From the NCBI GenBank assembly GCA_013399305.1, contig VXAI01000244.1:1099133-1163132 (forward strand): a stretch of 64,000 nucleotides of DNA, read 5' to 3'. The translations under genes were made by a program, and so were the position numbers. Positions 13,160 through 26,100 of the stretch are shown in pieces. Origin of the DNA: Rostratula benghalensis (lineage: Eukaryota > Chordata > Aves > Charadriiformes > Rostratulidae). The first letter of the stretch is position 1. Every line of letters starts with the position of its first letter. Below the pieces are notes generated by a model that was not told where the DNA came from, searched no databases, and was given only the letters and a program-made list of their open reading frames with translations.

Positions 13160-16100
13160 CTTCCCTGGAATCTAGAGTTTGAAACGTGGGACTTCTAATG
13201 CAACGCAGGCCAGGTTTGGAAGTTTACTGTTGCTGTGTTTATCAATGTACTATTTTCCTTTCTGTCTTCTCTTATATTAGGTATGAAGCTTTTTGCCGTT
13301 TCCATAGTGAGGACAATCAATAGATTGAATGTGTGAACTCTTGTAACTGGGATGACTAAACTGCTGTAACAAGTTTTCTCACCCTGCATTCATCAAAAAA
13401 TCTCGCAGGAGCCAATTAAACAAAAACTTTTAATATTGTATCACATACCTGACAGAAGATATGGGGGAAAAAGTCAGAGTGGGAGGAAGTACTTCTGAAC
13501 GTTGTGGAATGGTAACTTGCTGTAGTAACTTCAGAAGTTACAGAAATAATAACTTGTAATTAATATTTGAAAGCTTAGCTAGTAAGTGCAAACAGCTTGA
13601 AGTTCAGATCATGCTTCTTCCAGTTTAGTAAGGGAAAAATGTTGCAGAGAAATGCACGTATGTTCCTAGCACGTTGAGATGTGAAGAACCTTTGGTTGCT
13701 TAGCCTCTGAGAAGGATGGCAATTCCAAACCCTGTAAACTCATCAGCAGCAGGGAGCACTGCAGCAAGCTGTGGTATGCAAACACTGTTAATACATGTGA
13801 TTCAAACCAGTATGGACAAAGAGCTATGGTCAGCATGCAAGAGGGCTATCTTTGTGCCAACTTTGATGTTAAAAAATAGAGACTTTAACTCACAGATGCA
13901 GTGATTATGTTGCTAAAAGAAGACTTGGAATCTCTTCTGAGAATTATAGCATTTTAATTAGAAGAACCTGAGCACAGTCTTAATCTTGTTAATAGGGATA
14001 GACGTGGATAAGACAGAAACAACATCCACAGCATCACAGCCTAAACATGAAAATCAGTGGCTTGGAGGCTAGTAACTGCAATACTAGTTACAGCAACAAA
14101 ACTGCTCCCTGACTCTACTTTTTATACAAGACTAAGCTTGACAGTGAGTAAGTTGGAAGAAATACTTCTGCCTTGTAACACTAAGCTACATCACGCACAG
14201 TATTTGAAAATATATAGTGAAATGTATAAAAAGGTATTCTAAATTTACAAAGCAAATCCATAGACCCATGATTATTGTCTTTAAATTTCCTTTTAGCACT
14301 CCTAAATTCTTGTGATGTTCAAGGATCAATAAGAATCTCATCTGCAGCTGATTCTGGCAGATATTAATCTTTCCCTTGGCTTTGCAGTCTGCTTGAAATA
14401 GTACTTGTTTCTACATGTCAGGCCTCTGGCAATGCTTACTGGTGTTAAGATTATACTCTCCAGTGAATCCCATTTTTACTGTCATTAACTTTCTAAACTG
14501 TTCCCCATAGCTTGCAACTTTTCCATGCTTGGAGACCTAGTTAGTGGGAAGCTGGGAGAGTGACGGTTTTTGTCTGTCTAGAATTAATGTGCCTTTAATT
14601 GATATTTGTTTAACTTTGTCATTAGGTCCTTTTATGTTGTCAGCATGACAATGGTCACATACTTTGCCCATACATGAGCTACACTTCTGTTGTGATTTGC
14701 CTATTAATTAAAGAAAAAACATCTCTGTGTTTACTTAAGGTTTTTACAAGTAGCTTTTTTCCCCCCCATTACCTTGATTAATAAATTCAGCAACGTCTTG
14801 CATTGGAAATTAGAGATGTGGCTCATCTACAGAGCCTGTGCTACATTCTAGCTAAGGAAGTAACAAAATTTATTTTGCAAAATACAGGTTTTCGTAGCTG
14901 CTTGTCTAGATAGCAATTGATACTGCTGTCAGAACCCATAAACCCTGAGTTTATGGTTGATTCCAAATTTGGCACAAATCTTGACCAAAAAGCAACAAGA
15001 ATGGAAATACAGCTCCCCCAAATTACAAGAACTTTACGGTGAACAGAAAGCACTGTGTGCAGTATTGCTATTTTGTTCAGCAGCCATATGGCTGGGCTGC
15101 AGATCGCAGTTTACAGGTCACTTTCCTTCTCTTAGAATGTGAGTTGGGGTGACCAAAACCATGTGAGTTTTTAACATGCATTTGACAACTATCACTTTAG
15201 CCGTTGGGGAAGCCAAACACTTGCTTCTTAATAAGAAAAAAAGAAAGTTGATTAGAGGTTAGTCATCCTGCTCTATTTCAGTATTAGTATGAATGGCATT
15301 CCCTATGGATTGGCCTGCACAGAGGGAAATGCAAAACCATAACCAAGGCTGAGTGACTGAGTTCAGTCAAATGTTCAAAATATCACCCATGAGTTTTAGA
15401 TGCAAGAAAACAAAACACTAGTGATGTTATCAATCAATAAAATGAATTGCTTCCTGAGAATTTGGATTGGTCTTTGTAATATTTTTAAGATTTTTCATTA
15501 GGATTCCCTCCAAGTAGAGGAACTTTATTTCTGTTTCATATGTTTACATTAGGTTACACTGTAATGTACATATTAACAGACTGAAACATGGCACCAGTCC
15601 TCTCTTAAATTCTTCTTTCTGAATGATGCTGCAACATTGACTTGTTTCTGGGACAGATAGTTTGCAGAGCCTCTAGGAATTAAAATAAGTTTTTAGAAGC
15701 TTTTCGAAAGATAAATAATACCAACCTCTTGCAGTTATTACTAGCAGCAAAAATCACTCTTGAAAGGGAAAGAAGTTTTAGAGTTAAGTTGGTAAGTTTT
15801 TCAGTTATTATTTTTAGACAATTAATCCCTATATTTCTATGGGTTTTGTTTCTTACATCTAGCAAAAAGTTTTTCAAATAGGAGCTGAAGACAGTTTATG
15901 CCAATTTTTTTGCAAGTTTGTCCAACTGAAAATAGCGGGGGTTATTTAAATACTTGTCTGGTTCCTGATGTGCCCCAGGTTGTATGCAATGATGACAATT
16001 TTATCATCAGCACATCTGTAAATGAATCATCTATTTTTCCTGCACCCACATAGTTGCACAATTTTACTGACTGCTTGCTTTGATGAATATGATATTTGTC

Positions 16101-17660
16101 ATGTGAAGCTATTCCATTCTATTTGTCATATTGGGAATTCCAAGGACACCTAAAGCCTTAATACGTCATAGTTAATATATTCATAATAATTTTGTGACCC
16201 AATACAATATGACACGATAGTCTTCTTTAATTAACAGTCTTCTAAAGAGAAAAGTTGCAACACAGATATATGGCTGCAAATCATGCATTTGGATTGAGCT
16301 TTTTCTCATCTGACTGTACTACACTATGTGGCACAGACTGTGGAAAGCAGATGGGACAATCTTAGGTAAGATCCATTATTACAAAATAAGCAATTACTTT
16401 TCTTTCTTGCATTTGGTTTTTGTTTTGGGTTTTTTTTTTTTCTCCAGTGGATCAAGATGATAAATCTGTCCCACGCCAAATAGGCTTTACTCAACACAAA
16501 TGTTGGAAATGGAAGATTCTTCCTTTTCCTTTTTATTTTATTATTTGTTGAATGATGGCATTGCTAGGAGAAAAGTGAAATAAAATTGAAGGAAGTAGAA
16601 GGAGGTTAAAGGGTTTTGTCAGAGCTCTTCTTCAGAGTTTGGTTCTCTTTCCTCTGCTTTGTGCCCTACCACAAAAGTAGTGTTGTGCAAAAGCAGTGTC
16701 ATATTGTGATTCCTTAATCACAATGGAGGAAACATAATAAAATACATAGTCCTTTCCCCACATAATTATGACTCTAGTTTGTGTTTCAGTTTAGTGTAGA
16801 TCACTCAGCAGGGACAGGACAGAATGGAACAACTTCCTGAAGAGAATACCTAAAAATATTTTCCTGTGAAGTAGTGTAGTGTAGTGAAGAATAAAAGTTG
16901 CATCCATTATCAAATGTGTGCGTTTGCACAGTAGGTGCCCAGTGAATACAATCACAAAGTCTTGGCACTCTTCCACAGGCAGGACGGCATACTATGTCTG
17001 GACTCTACATGTTCTCTAGCTCCACAAAAAGCATTAAGTAGTCTGATTTCAAATCTTTATTTCCATGTTTTGTGTGACGATATTATTTAGTTAAATAACC
17101 TGACATATTTGAAATTCACTGTCACTGTATCGCTTAACATTGTATGTAACCATTTATTTCTTTGGATATTTAATGTGCACCTTGTCGTATTTATTACAGT
17201 ATTTTTTTAATGCTTTTGTCAGGAACAATCGTAACAGTTGCAAGAAGGCAATTTTATTCTGAATTGGAAGGAAGGTAGAATGCATGAGCATGTAGTAAAC
17301 AGACAAAAGGTGACATCTGTAGGCAAACACCCCAAAACGACTAATGAGAGAAAGAATAAGTGGTTTCTCACGTAGAAGACTTCATAGGTATCAAAACAGT
17401 AATAGATACAGGGCATTAGAACATGGGCATCATCCTTTGTCTGTGGAGCCAATTCAAGTCTTAGCTAGGAGACTGTATGTCAACCCCTAATGCTCTTCCT
17501 TGATTCTGAGTTCCTTAAACAGCTGCTGTATGTCTGTGCTCTGGTCACCCCCAAAATTGGTCACATCTATCCAAGAAGATAATAATGCAGAAACTTTGTT
17601 GTTGTTACTGACTACCCAATCCTAGCCTTCTAGTAAATGGTACATAGATCCTTCTTTAAG

Positions 17661-17722
17661 CAGGAAGGTAGATCAGATGACCTCCTGAGGTCCTTTGCAA
17701 TTTGATTTATTCTTTGATTCTA
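17661..17722 (+). mobile_element. Old CR1 3' tail fragment
   Basis: GATCAGATGACCTCCTGAGGTCC followed by TTTGCAATTTGA and TTCTTTGATTCT fits a diverged CR1 3' end (GACT-AGATGACCTC-AGGTCCCTTCCAACC...TATGATTCT). It is heavily mutated, so this is a tentative call. Confidence 0.6.
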
Positions 17723-20002
17723 CTCTTCTCACTATTTGAAGACCATCTTCCTTTCAGAGACCCCTGTATAACTGACTTGCTTAATTTGTTCTATGTACTG
17801 TTTTTTTAACAAAACATTCTTTATGTTTGTCACTTTGAAGTATTTTCCATGTTGAAAGTCCAACATGTGTGAAGATGGTAGCAATATTAAAAAAAAAAAC
17901 CCACAAAGGTGTAACTATGTGTTTATTTTCCCTGCTACTTAAGAATTCTTAGCAGATTAGAAACAAATAGGAAAGTGTACAAACATGACATTTCCTGGTG
18001 ATCAGCAATCTGAAAAAACTTGTCAAACATGATGCCGTAGGTGGTGTCCACAATTCTACTTGTGTTCATAAAGCACTAACATACAGAGAGACAAAGACAG
18101 AAAGCCATGGAACACTTCAGGTGCCCTCTATGTTACTAATTTTGGATGCTGAATTTCCTGTTCTCTTACTGGTACCTAAGGAGCATATACCTGTTGACCA
18201 CAAAAGACTCTTAAGAGATTTTCTTAATAGAGACAGAAGGCTCTTGCTGTTGCAGTGCAAAGTGTGTTATGGTCAGTGGACAGTAGGGAGCTCTCCCTTG
18301 ATTTGTGGAGCATGTGCGTGTGCAACATCATTCTCCAGCAACGCAAGGCGCCAGGTAGAAAATGGAAGCAAAATAAGCCTATACTTGGGTTACTGAAGTT
18401 AAAACCAAGCGAACTTATGGAAGCTTGATATATTAATACAAAAAAGAATACAGTTGGTGGTTACTTAGGAATCCATTGCCTTTATGAAAATCACCAAATG
18501 TAATGCAATGTAGCTATATGAAGTAATGGCAACAGTCTCTATGTCCACATGCATATTTAGTTCAAAAGAATTAATGTGTTAATGTAATTCATAATATTTA
18601 GATCCCCCTAAGATTGCATGCATGTGTATTTGTCTCACAGGTTTTGAGCACTTCACACTCATAGTATACTTGATTCCTTGAGATCTGTAGAGGTAAACAG
18701 CAGTCAAATTTGAATGGAGTATGAGACTGCTAAATGTGAATTATTAGAAAGCATTTATTTTGTTTGTTTCTAACCTACTGAAACCTTAAGACACAGCAGA
18801 CACAAATTTAAACACAAATGTAGTATATACAGTTTGTTTTCTAAGGACTTCCAGAAACACAAGCAGTAGCTGATCCAGCATGCAAGATAAATTAGCATAC
18901 TTCTCTTAGCAAGTGCCCTGTAGAATGCATTATCGTGGGTGTTAGTTTTTAAATGCCCAATTTTCAGTTTCTGGTATCAAATTACCAAAGCTGTTGCACT
19001 CCCAGACTTCATACTGATTTTCAGATGCTTCAGAGCTTGCTAAGTGGGTCCTAAATATGGCACCCAAATACAACGCAACTGGAAATTAGTAGCTGCTTTT
19101 GAAAGAAAACTGCCCTTTCTTTTGTAGATCATCCTGCCCAAATTGCCCTATGTAATCACTCTGAGCCTGTGCAATGTAGCAGTCCATTGATTGCAGTTAG
19201 AAAATTTGCTGCACACTTGTAAATGAAATGAAAAATTTGGACATTTTCAGAGATGGCTATTCTGTGCTGCCTTGCCCATTATCAATGAGGAAAAATGCCA
19301 TTGTTGAAAGGCTGCTGTGTAGAAACATTATTTTCTGACTGAAATATGAAAGTACCAGAAAATTAAGGATATGGGCAGCTGCAGTAACAAAAGACATCCA
19401 TCCTTGCACCCCTTGATGATAAATTGTTGCCTGCTGACCCACTGCAGCTGAGATGCCCTGCTGACCCTCCCTAAATGCCACGTTGTAATAATTTTCATGA
19501 TTAGTCAAAGTGTGGTTACTAAGTAAGGCTGAATTTATAGTTAGATTCATCAGAATTGCGAGTTGTTCTTGAAATGTGTTAAGCAATGAATAGTTCAAGT
19601 GAGCGATTTGAGTGGCTGTGGAAACACATGTGCCTTAAACACCTTGATGGTCTGAGGCTGGTAGGATTGTGAAAAAATGGGCAGGAAATGATGCATTTTG
19701 GAAAATGCAGGCTGTGTCATTCACCACAGGGCAAATCCCTTTGTGAACAAGCACAGTTTTTTTTTCATACCTGACTCATCCAGCACATGAAGACTTCAAA
19801 AATAAAAGGAAGAGATGTGTTTCAAAATAGTAAAACACATTTTCTGTTAGCTAGAGCTGTTAAACATGTCACAATCATAGCAATATATAGCAATGCAGCG
19901 CTTGGCAAATTTCCATCACAAAATTTTCTGAAGAATTTCTTTTTTTTTAAGAGCCTGGATCACATATGGCTATGTAAAGAGCAAAATGAAGACAATCAAA
20001 GT

Positions 20003-20200
20003 AAATCACAGAATTGTCAGGGTTGGAAAGGGCCTCTGAGATCACTGAGTGCAACCATACACACACACACCAAAAACCCCTACAGTCTCAGCCTCTAGAG
20101 CCCTGAAGTGCCACATCTACACAGTTCTTAAATACCTCCAGGGGTGGTGGCTCAACCCCCTCCCTGAGCAGGCTGTTCCAGTGCCCGACCACTCAGTGAA
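20003..20200 (-). mobile_element. CR1 LINE 3' fragment, reverse orientation
   Basis: TCACAGAATTGTCAGGGTTGGAAAGGGCCTCTGAGATCA is the reverse complement of a CR1 tail. The sequence continues with CCTCCAGGGGTGGTGGCTCAACC and CCTGAGCAGGCTGTTCCAGTGCC, which are typical of the CR1 3' untranslated and C-terminal part. A short (AC)n interrupts it near 20060. Confidence 0.9.
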
Positions 20201-21182
20201 CCACACCACAAACAAAATTTGTGTCACTTGTATACATATACAATACAGGGGGAAAATATGAAATTATTAAGAATAGGAAAAAAGGAAAATAGTTATTTTT
20301 AGACTAGCCTTACTTAGCAAAGGGAAAGTTGTCAAAGAAAATCTGCTTCCCAGCAGTATTTATATAGGGCTAATTTATTTATGGTACATCAGAACTATCA
20401 GGAACAGTCTAATCTTTTATTAGTTTCCTGAGCAGTTAACATCTAACTGACATAAATGAACTTTTGTTGCATACTCTTTAATGCAGCAACGTTTCTCACA
20501 AACAGAGAAATTTGGGAGTTCAAAATAAAAGATCACCCCTGAGTGTAAGCAGCAGATCAATTTTATTGATTATTCACTCATTTCCTTAATTTTATTCCTG
20601 GAAGGAGCACCATATTTGCATAAAATAACTGGTCATTATGATTTTGTCAGTAGTATCTAAGACAAAGCCCAAAACAAAGTCAAAGAAATTGTCTCACCTT
20701 CTATTTCATTTTCTCTGTCTTTCTGCTTCTGTCTTTTTCCACTGAAATCAATGGGAGTTTTGATACACAACAAGTCAATGGGAGCAAAATTTGGTCTTTA
20801 ATTAGCACATTGTTAGCACATGGACCCTTTGGGAGCAGGAAATTTGATTTTGGAGGCACGAACATAAACTGGGGAAAGATTTTTTTTTTTAATTGGTTTT
20901 GTGGTTTGTGTTCAATGTTCAGTTTTAGAAAATCCCTGAACAAAAGAAGTCTTGAAATCTTGAAGACTGAAAAAAAGATTAAAGGCTCTTAATTGGGAAG
21001 TAAACATTGCCTCCAAGGTAAGGAAGAGTCAAAGGTGTTTCATTCATTGAACAATGGCACAGGAAGTTTAAATGATGCTGCAGAAGCCTGGCAGTTAAGC
21101 CATCAAGCATGTTCTTTAATACTACCTCATGCAGTCATTTTAATTTTGGATTTAGATAATATGACTGAAAGTCTTGTTTGTG

Positions 21183-21190
<8 letters not shown>

Positions 21191-21213
<23 letters not shown>
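21191..21213. repeat. (TG)n microsatellite
   Basis: About 11 TG units following TATATATA in the NGF first intron; probably length-polymorphic. Confidence 0.95.
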
Positions 21214-24200
21214 AGGGCCTGATTGCTATGTGCATACAGCAATTTTCATCTAAATAGCTGTATGCAGACTCAAAACATAGAGCAGTGTTCTGCATATTTT
21301 CTCCTGCTGTATGGCAACAGTGTAATCTGAATGTCTTGTGTAACCTGAATGTCTTTCACATTAATATAGTCATGTGGACAAGTACTGTATCTTCCTGTCA
21401 CTCACTCTTCTAAAGACGAGAGTAATCATGCAGTGAGGTGTACTTAGCTGTGCTTCGTTTGGGGCCAATGCTTTCGGAGACGTGCTGACTAGTGAATTGC
21501 TGTATCCAGCTCTGTGTATCTTCGGTGACTCCCCACCTCTCTGCCAATGCAGTCAGCATCTTACATCTTCATTTGTGTATCTACTAGACTGTATTTCATC
21601 CCTTCACCTCTGTTCCCATTATTGTTTATACGTGCCAAGTGTTAGTGTTCCACTACATCCATAACTTATTTCCAAGTACGTAATAATCTCAGAGAAGCAA
21701 AATTTGTGGGCACAAAATCCCACTTTTACACAAAGGAGGTTCTGTATAGTTGTAGTATTTCTTTATGCATGCTACAGGCTGAAAAACACATTTATGTGTC
21801 AGCAGCAAGTCAGCTACACTTTGGGGTAGGATAGTAAAGTCAGGTTGATGTCTCATGTCTCCACCGTTCAGCTTTGGAATATGTCAGTTGTTCTTGGCAT
21901 TCAGGTTTCACTGTTTGCATTACTATTCTCTGGACTGCTGCATTTTGCAGGATGATGCAGTTCTCAGAGGGAAAGGTATATTGTCAGTGTAATTAATGAT
22001 GTAATACTTCCACACTTTTTACTTAGATGTATGCATAATATTAGTAAAAGCAGGTAGAAAAGAATTGAGTTCAATAATGAGTTTCAAATAAAGTGCGAGT
22101 TCCATAAATAAATAGGCCACAAAAATATGATATAATAATGTGTTTTCCCATTAGCAGTAGGTTTCAGTGAATTTCACAAGATCAGACAGCTATGTACTTT
22201 TATAGGCCTTTCTCTAATATCTCCATCACAATCTATTTAGATATTGATGTGCCTGAATAGCTGTAAATCTCAGCATTAATGTCTTTCTGTAGTGGAAACT
22301 TACATGAACACATGCCTACACGTAGTCCTTGAAAAAAATAAAACCAAAGAATTCTGTTTTTACCTTTTTGTTTTGCCAGAATCATCATTCCTTCATCAGG
22401 AAACTAGCAGCCTATAGTCAATATTACATAGTCAGCTTTATTCTTGCTAGGATGGCTCAAGTATTTGACAGGCTAAAACTCTGAGAAGTAGGTTGGGCTG
22501 TCTGTACTAGAACAGAAGTTCATCCAGGTCATGTGCTGTCTCCTGCAGTAGCCAGGAGTGTTTACAGACTGATGTACAAACAGGGTAACTGTATGTTGAT
22601 CATCTCCTTGGCAGACTCTCTCACTCAGCAGGCATTTTTGAATCACAGATTTCCTGAGCCACAGTAGTTCCTTTGATTTTAGCATGTCTGATGACTTTTT
22701 GAATTCCTGCAAACTACAGTATCTTGTGGAAAGTAATTCCCTAGCTCAGTTATGCATGGAGAGAGGAACCATCTTCTTTTGTTTGCCTTGAACCTGCCAC
22801 CTGCTAGTTTTATTTCCCACTCCTCGATTTTTGAACTGGGAGGCAGACAACAGCCATTTCCTTTAAAACACTTTAAGGACAATCATGACTATAAATATCT
22901 TCATTATACCACTCCTCAGCCATGCTTTTTCCAGACTTAGAAATCATGATCTATGTAGTTTCTCTAAATACAGAAAATGTTCCAGGCCTTTCATCGTCCT
23001 GCACCTTTTCTTAATTTACTTTTTTTTTTTTTTTTTGAGATGTAAATGATGACAAGAGCTACAATCAATATTCAGATATGGAGACAGTACAGGTTTATAT
23101 TGAGGGTCCAAGATTTTCTTTCCACCAGCAAAATTACATAGCTTTAGTATTACTGGCACTGGGCAGATAAGAGTCCACATAATTCACATTAAGAGATACT
23201 ACGATCTCTTGGCAACAGCAGAAATGATCTTGCTTTTTTTGGCCGCATGATTTTTGGTACAAATATACACACACACAAAAATATTTAATGAATTCAGCAG
23301 AGCTGCACAAAGGGCATTGTGTCAGGAGAACAAGCCACATGCATCCCATAGGACATCTGTCCCACAGCAGGAGACGCTTCTGTCGTGGAAATGCTCTTGA
23401 ATATATTGGCCTCTGTGACCAGGTTCAAGTTAAATTCAGTATAGGGAGAATTTCCTTTGTACTGTGAAAGAAGTGCAGTTGTAGTAGCATTGTCACACGT
23501 GCCTTTCTTTACTATGAGGCAAGTTGTGTGGGAAGAGGTGTTATCTTACATTTCTCTAATTGTATCCTAATTAATGTTTTAGTTCATGGTCACTTTCTGA
23601 ATAAACCCTTAAAACTTCTTTTCATGACAGGGCAGTTGCCAGCAGAGGTCACCATTGCCAGTTTGAAGGGACTTGAGTTTCCCTAGTTTTTATTGGACTG
23701 AGGTTTGAGGGATAGACAAATATTTCTAAACCTACCAATCCAGCATGAACTTTCGGTATTAGAATATTGAATCTTTTGGAGTAAAAGCATTAATTTTATG
23801 AATGCTTAATTTTCTATCAGTAGAGTGTGTTCTTGAAATATAGACTAAAAAAAGGGCAGAATTATGTTAACTTCTTAAAATTATCAATATTTTTTCCACA
23901 TCCCTCTAATTCAATTAATAGTAGTAATATGTATTCCATATCTGTTAGTCCTAAAAGCATTTTGTAAGGAAACAGAAAATCAGTTCATAGAATTTGAATT
24001 TAAAGGAACATTTTAATGTGGCCAAACCCATGGAGCAGTAGGGGAATTTTGGGGACTTAATCTATTGATTGAAATAATCTAGTTTTTAAATATATTCTAT
24101 GTGACCCTCGTTCTAGGTAACCCATTAAAGAAGGACAATTTACACTTGAAAATGCTAATCTGAATACGTATTTTATGTATTTTTCTACCTTGATTTTTTA

Positions 24201-24562
24201 AATTAACATTTGACGGTGATTACGTAGACTGTCTAGTTATACTGTCTAACAATTGTTTACTTCGCATATGGGTTAGAATAATCCATTGTGCTCATTGTAA
24301 TTCTCCACTGAACTTAAATTAAGACATCTGAAAAGATAATTTAAGCTTTTGATTGATAAAATGGATGCTGCTTAGGTCAGAGGATGAGAAAAAGAAAGCC
24401 ACAGTAACTTTCTTTACTACCTTATTGTGAGACTGACAGATCGCTTTTAGGGTGAGTGGCTGGGATTAATCGAGATGTGAAATCACTATTAGTCTATAGC
24501 ACTGATTCATCTGCAGGGCTGCTCTCCAGACCTTACCGGGATTTGTTAGAAAATTAGTTCTA

Positions 24563-24584
24563 CATTTATTTATTTATTTATTTA
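24563..24584. repeat. (ATTT)n microsatellite
   Basis: About five perfect ATTT units in the NGF first intron. Confidence 0.95.
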
Positions 24585-25298
24585 AAGGCCAAGTCTTTCG
24601 TATCATACTCATGTGAACACTCCCATTTCTTTGGTGCTTCATTGCATCACTGTAACTTCTTTGTGAAAAGGCAGAAAATATTGTAATCTTCCGAGTTTCA
24701 GAAAACTGTCTGAAATGGTTTTTGTCAGGGTTATTTCAGAAAGTCTGTTTTCCATAATATCTGAAACAGCTCAGAAGTGCAAAGAGTAGGAACCTACAGG
24801 CAAGTTAACTCCCTCTCTGTCTTTTTGCAGGTAATTTTCACGTTTTATTTTGGCTTACTAAAAAATTGCCCAAAAGACTTTATTGTGATACTCTAATGCA
24901 TGAAAACATCCATAAATTATCTGTCCAACAGTTACAATGCAACTTCAAAGTTGTCACAACTTGGAAAAACCAGCCTGACAAGCACCCTCACTTTTGCTGT
25001 TTTTCTAAAACTTTTTGAGCATATATGGAGAATTTAAAGTGAAGAAAGAAACTGAAGCACAAACACTTTTTGTTCTAAGCACACAGATTTCTTGTGTCTC
25101 CCTGACAGGGGTCCCCATTTTTGCCTCTGACTAGTGTATCAGGTAAAAAAGTGTTAGCAGTGGATATAAATCAACAAATATTGTCCGTTCCATCCTGTCA
25201 CTAACAGCAGGCAGCAGGGCTTTTATAAGCTTTTCCAAGTGGACATCGTAGAGGATACACAGTCTCCAGTGAACTACTGCCTTAAGCCAGCCATGCTT

Positions 25299-25352
25299 TG
25301 ATTTACCTATTTATTCATAGGTATTTACCTGTGATTTACCTATTTATTCATA
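25299..25352. repeat. Two-copy tandem repeat, period 33
   Basis: The 21-mer TGATTTACCTATTTATTCATA occurs exactly at 25299-25319 and again at 25332-25352, separated by 12 bases. It is a small tandem duplication about 500 bp inside the first intron. Confidence 0.9.
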
Positions 25353-25849
25353 TTGTAAAGTAGGAAATAAAGGAGTTCTTATCTAGAGTGGAAGTATCAT
25401 AGGAAAAAAATAAAGGAAACTGTTAAATAAGCCTTAATATTTAGAACAAAGACGGCAAAGAATTCTTGTACAGAGATAACTGCTGCACGATGCAAATAAA
25501 ACTTCTCATAATAATAGAATATACCATATAGCTGGTTTAAAAGAACGCATATAATACTTTGATTTCTCTAAGATTAAGCTATTCTTACTGAAGATGCTTT
25601 TCAAGCTCTAAGCTTAAACACAATTTTTTTATGAACACCTTCCAGATGTGTGTGCAGTTTAACATGCATTAGTAGACACAATTTTCAGTTTCACTAGACC
25701 ACGCTTTTCTGGCAAATGCTGTTTTTTAAGCAACGAGCACTCAAGAGAATGAAAATGACTGCACGGCAAAACCACATCGGCTAATTTTGAAGATACCAAA
25801 CTTCCCCAACTGGTGCAGCAGCCACATTACTTTGTGAAAACGCACTCAC

Positions 25850-26000
25850 CTCAGAGCGGTACCGCTGGGCGCCGGGGGTGCAGGGGGTCCGGAGGGCTGT
25901 GCAGGCTGTTTTGCGGTCCGCGGACACTTTCCCAATCCCGAAGAGCCATTCACGTTCCCGCCGCCTGCCCAGCCTCATTCACCGCTCCTGGCCCTGCTGC
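25850..26000 (-). other. NGF: NGF first exon (5' end not defined), with an in-frame ATG
   Basis: GC-rich minus-strand segment ending CCGCTCTGAG|GTGAGTG, a consensus donor. An ATG at 25976-25978 opens a frame of exactly 43 codons to the donor (MRLGRRRERE...RYRSE). It ends in phase 0, matching the phase of the coding exon (GTG CAT AGC GTA ATG). Direct splicing would give RSEVHSVMSM, so an N-terminally extended precursor of 286 residues. The ATG context is poor (T at -3, with an in-frame TGA immediately before it). If the 4860-4998 exon is included instead, the frame reads RNAE then TAA, making a 47-codon uORF. The extension is basic and not a typical signal peptide. I place the first exon here from CpG content, donor and phase; the transcription start is unknown and could lie up to a few hundred bases higher. 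Confidence 0.65.
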
Positions 26001-26100
26001 CCGCACTGACTCACAGACGGAGCGCCCTCTGGGTCCTAGCGCTGTCACCGCCTGGGAGCTGCACGGGCTCGTAGGAATTCGGCCCTTGGCTTAGTGCCTG
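25979..26100 (-). promoter_or_regulatory. NGF: Probable NGF CpG-rich promoter region
   Basis: The sequence from about 25855 to 26090 is the only GC- and CpG-rich stretch between 1 and 58 kb, and it lies directly upstream of or over the inferred first exon. No TATA box in a usual place is obvious, which suits a CpG-type promoter. Further upstream are a CRE-like TGACGTGA (minus, 26368-26375) and an AT-rich TTTTAAAA near 26340. The boundaries are approximate. Confidence 0.55.
26007..26013 (-). promoter_or_regulatory. AP-1 consensus TGAGTCA beside the NGF first exon
   Basis: A perfect TGAGTCA/TGACTCA heptamer. In rodents an AP-1 element near NGF exon 1 mediates Fos/Jun induction, so a motif at this place is plausible as the bird counterpart. 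The minus strand also reads GTGAGTCAG here, so the site overlaps a potential alternative splice donor. Confidence 0.5.

Larger units (their letters stand above)
4999..25849 (-). other. NGF: Large first intron of NGF
   Basis: About 20.9 kb between the first-exon donor (25849) and the acceptor at 4999. It contains CR1 fragments near 12.7-13.2, 17.7 and 20.0-20.2 kb, a poly(A) run at 9477, a (TG)n at 21191 and an (ATTT)n at 24563, each listed separately. The remaining stretches are AT-rich and show only chance-length open frames. Large first introns are usual for NGF. Confidence 0.7.

Noticed and set aside
17998..18396. 132-codon plus-strand open frame in the NGF intron
   Set aside because: The length is near what chance gives in 64 kb of six frames. 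I see no domain, signal peptide or exon signals that form a gene.
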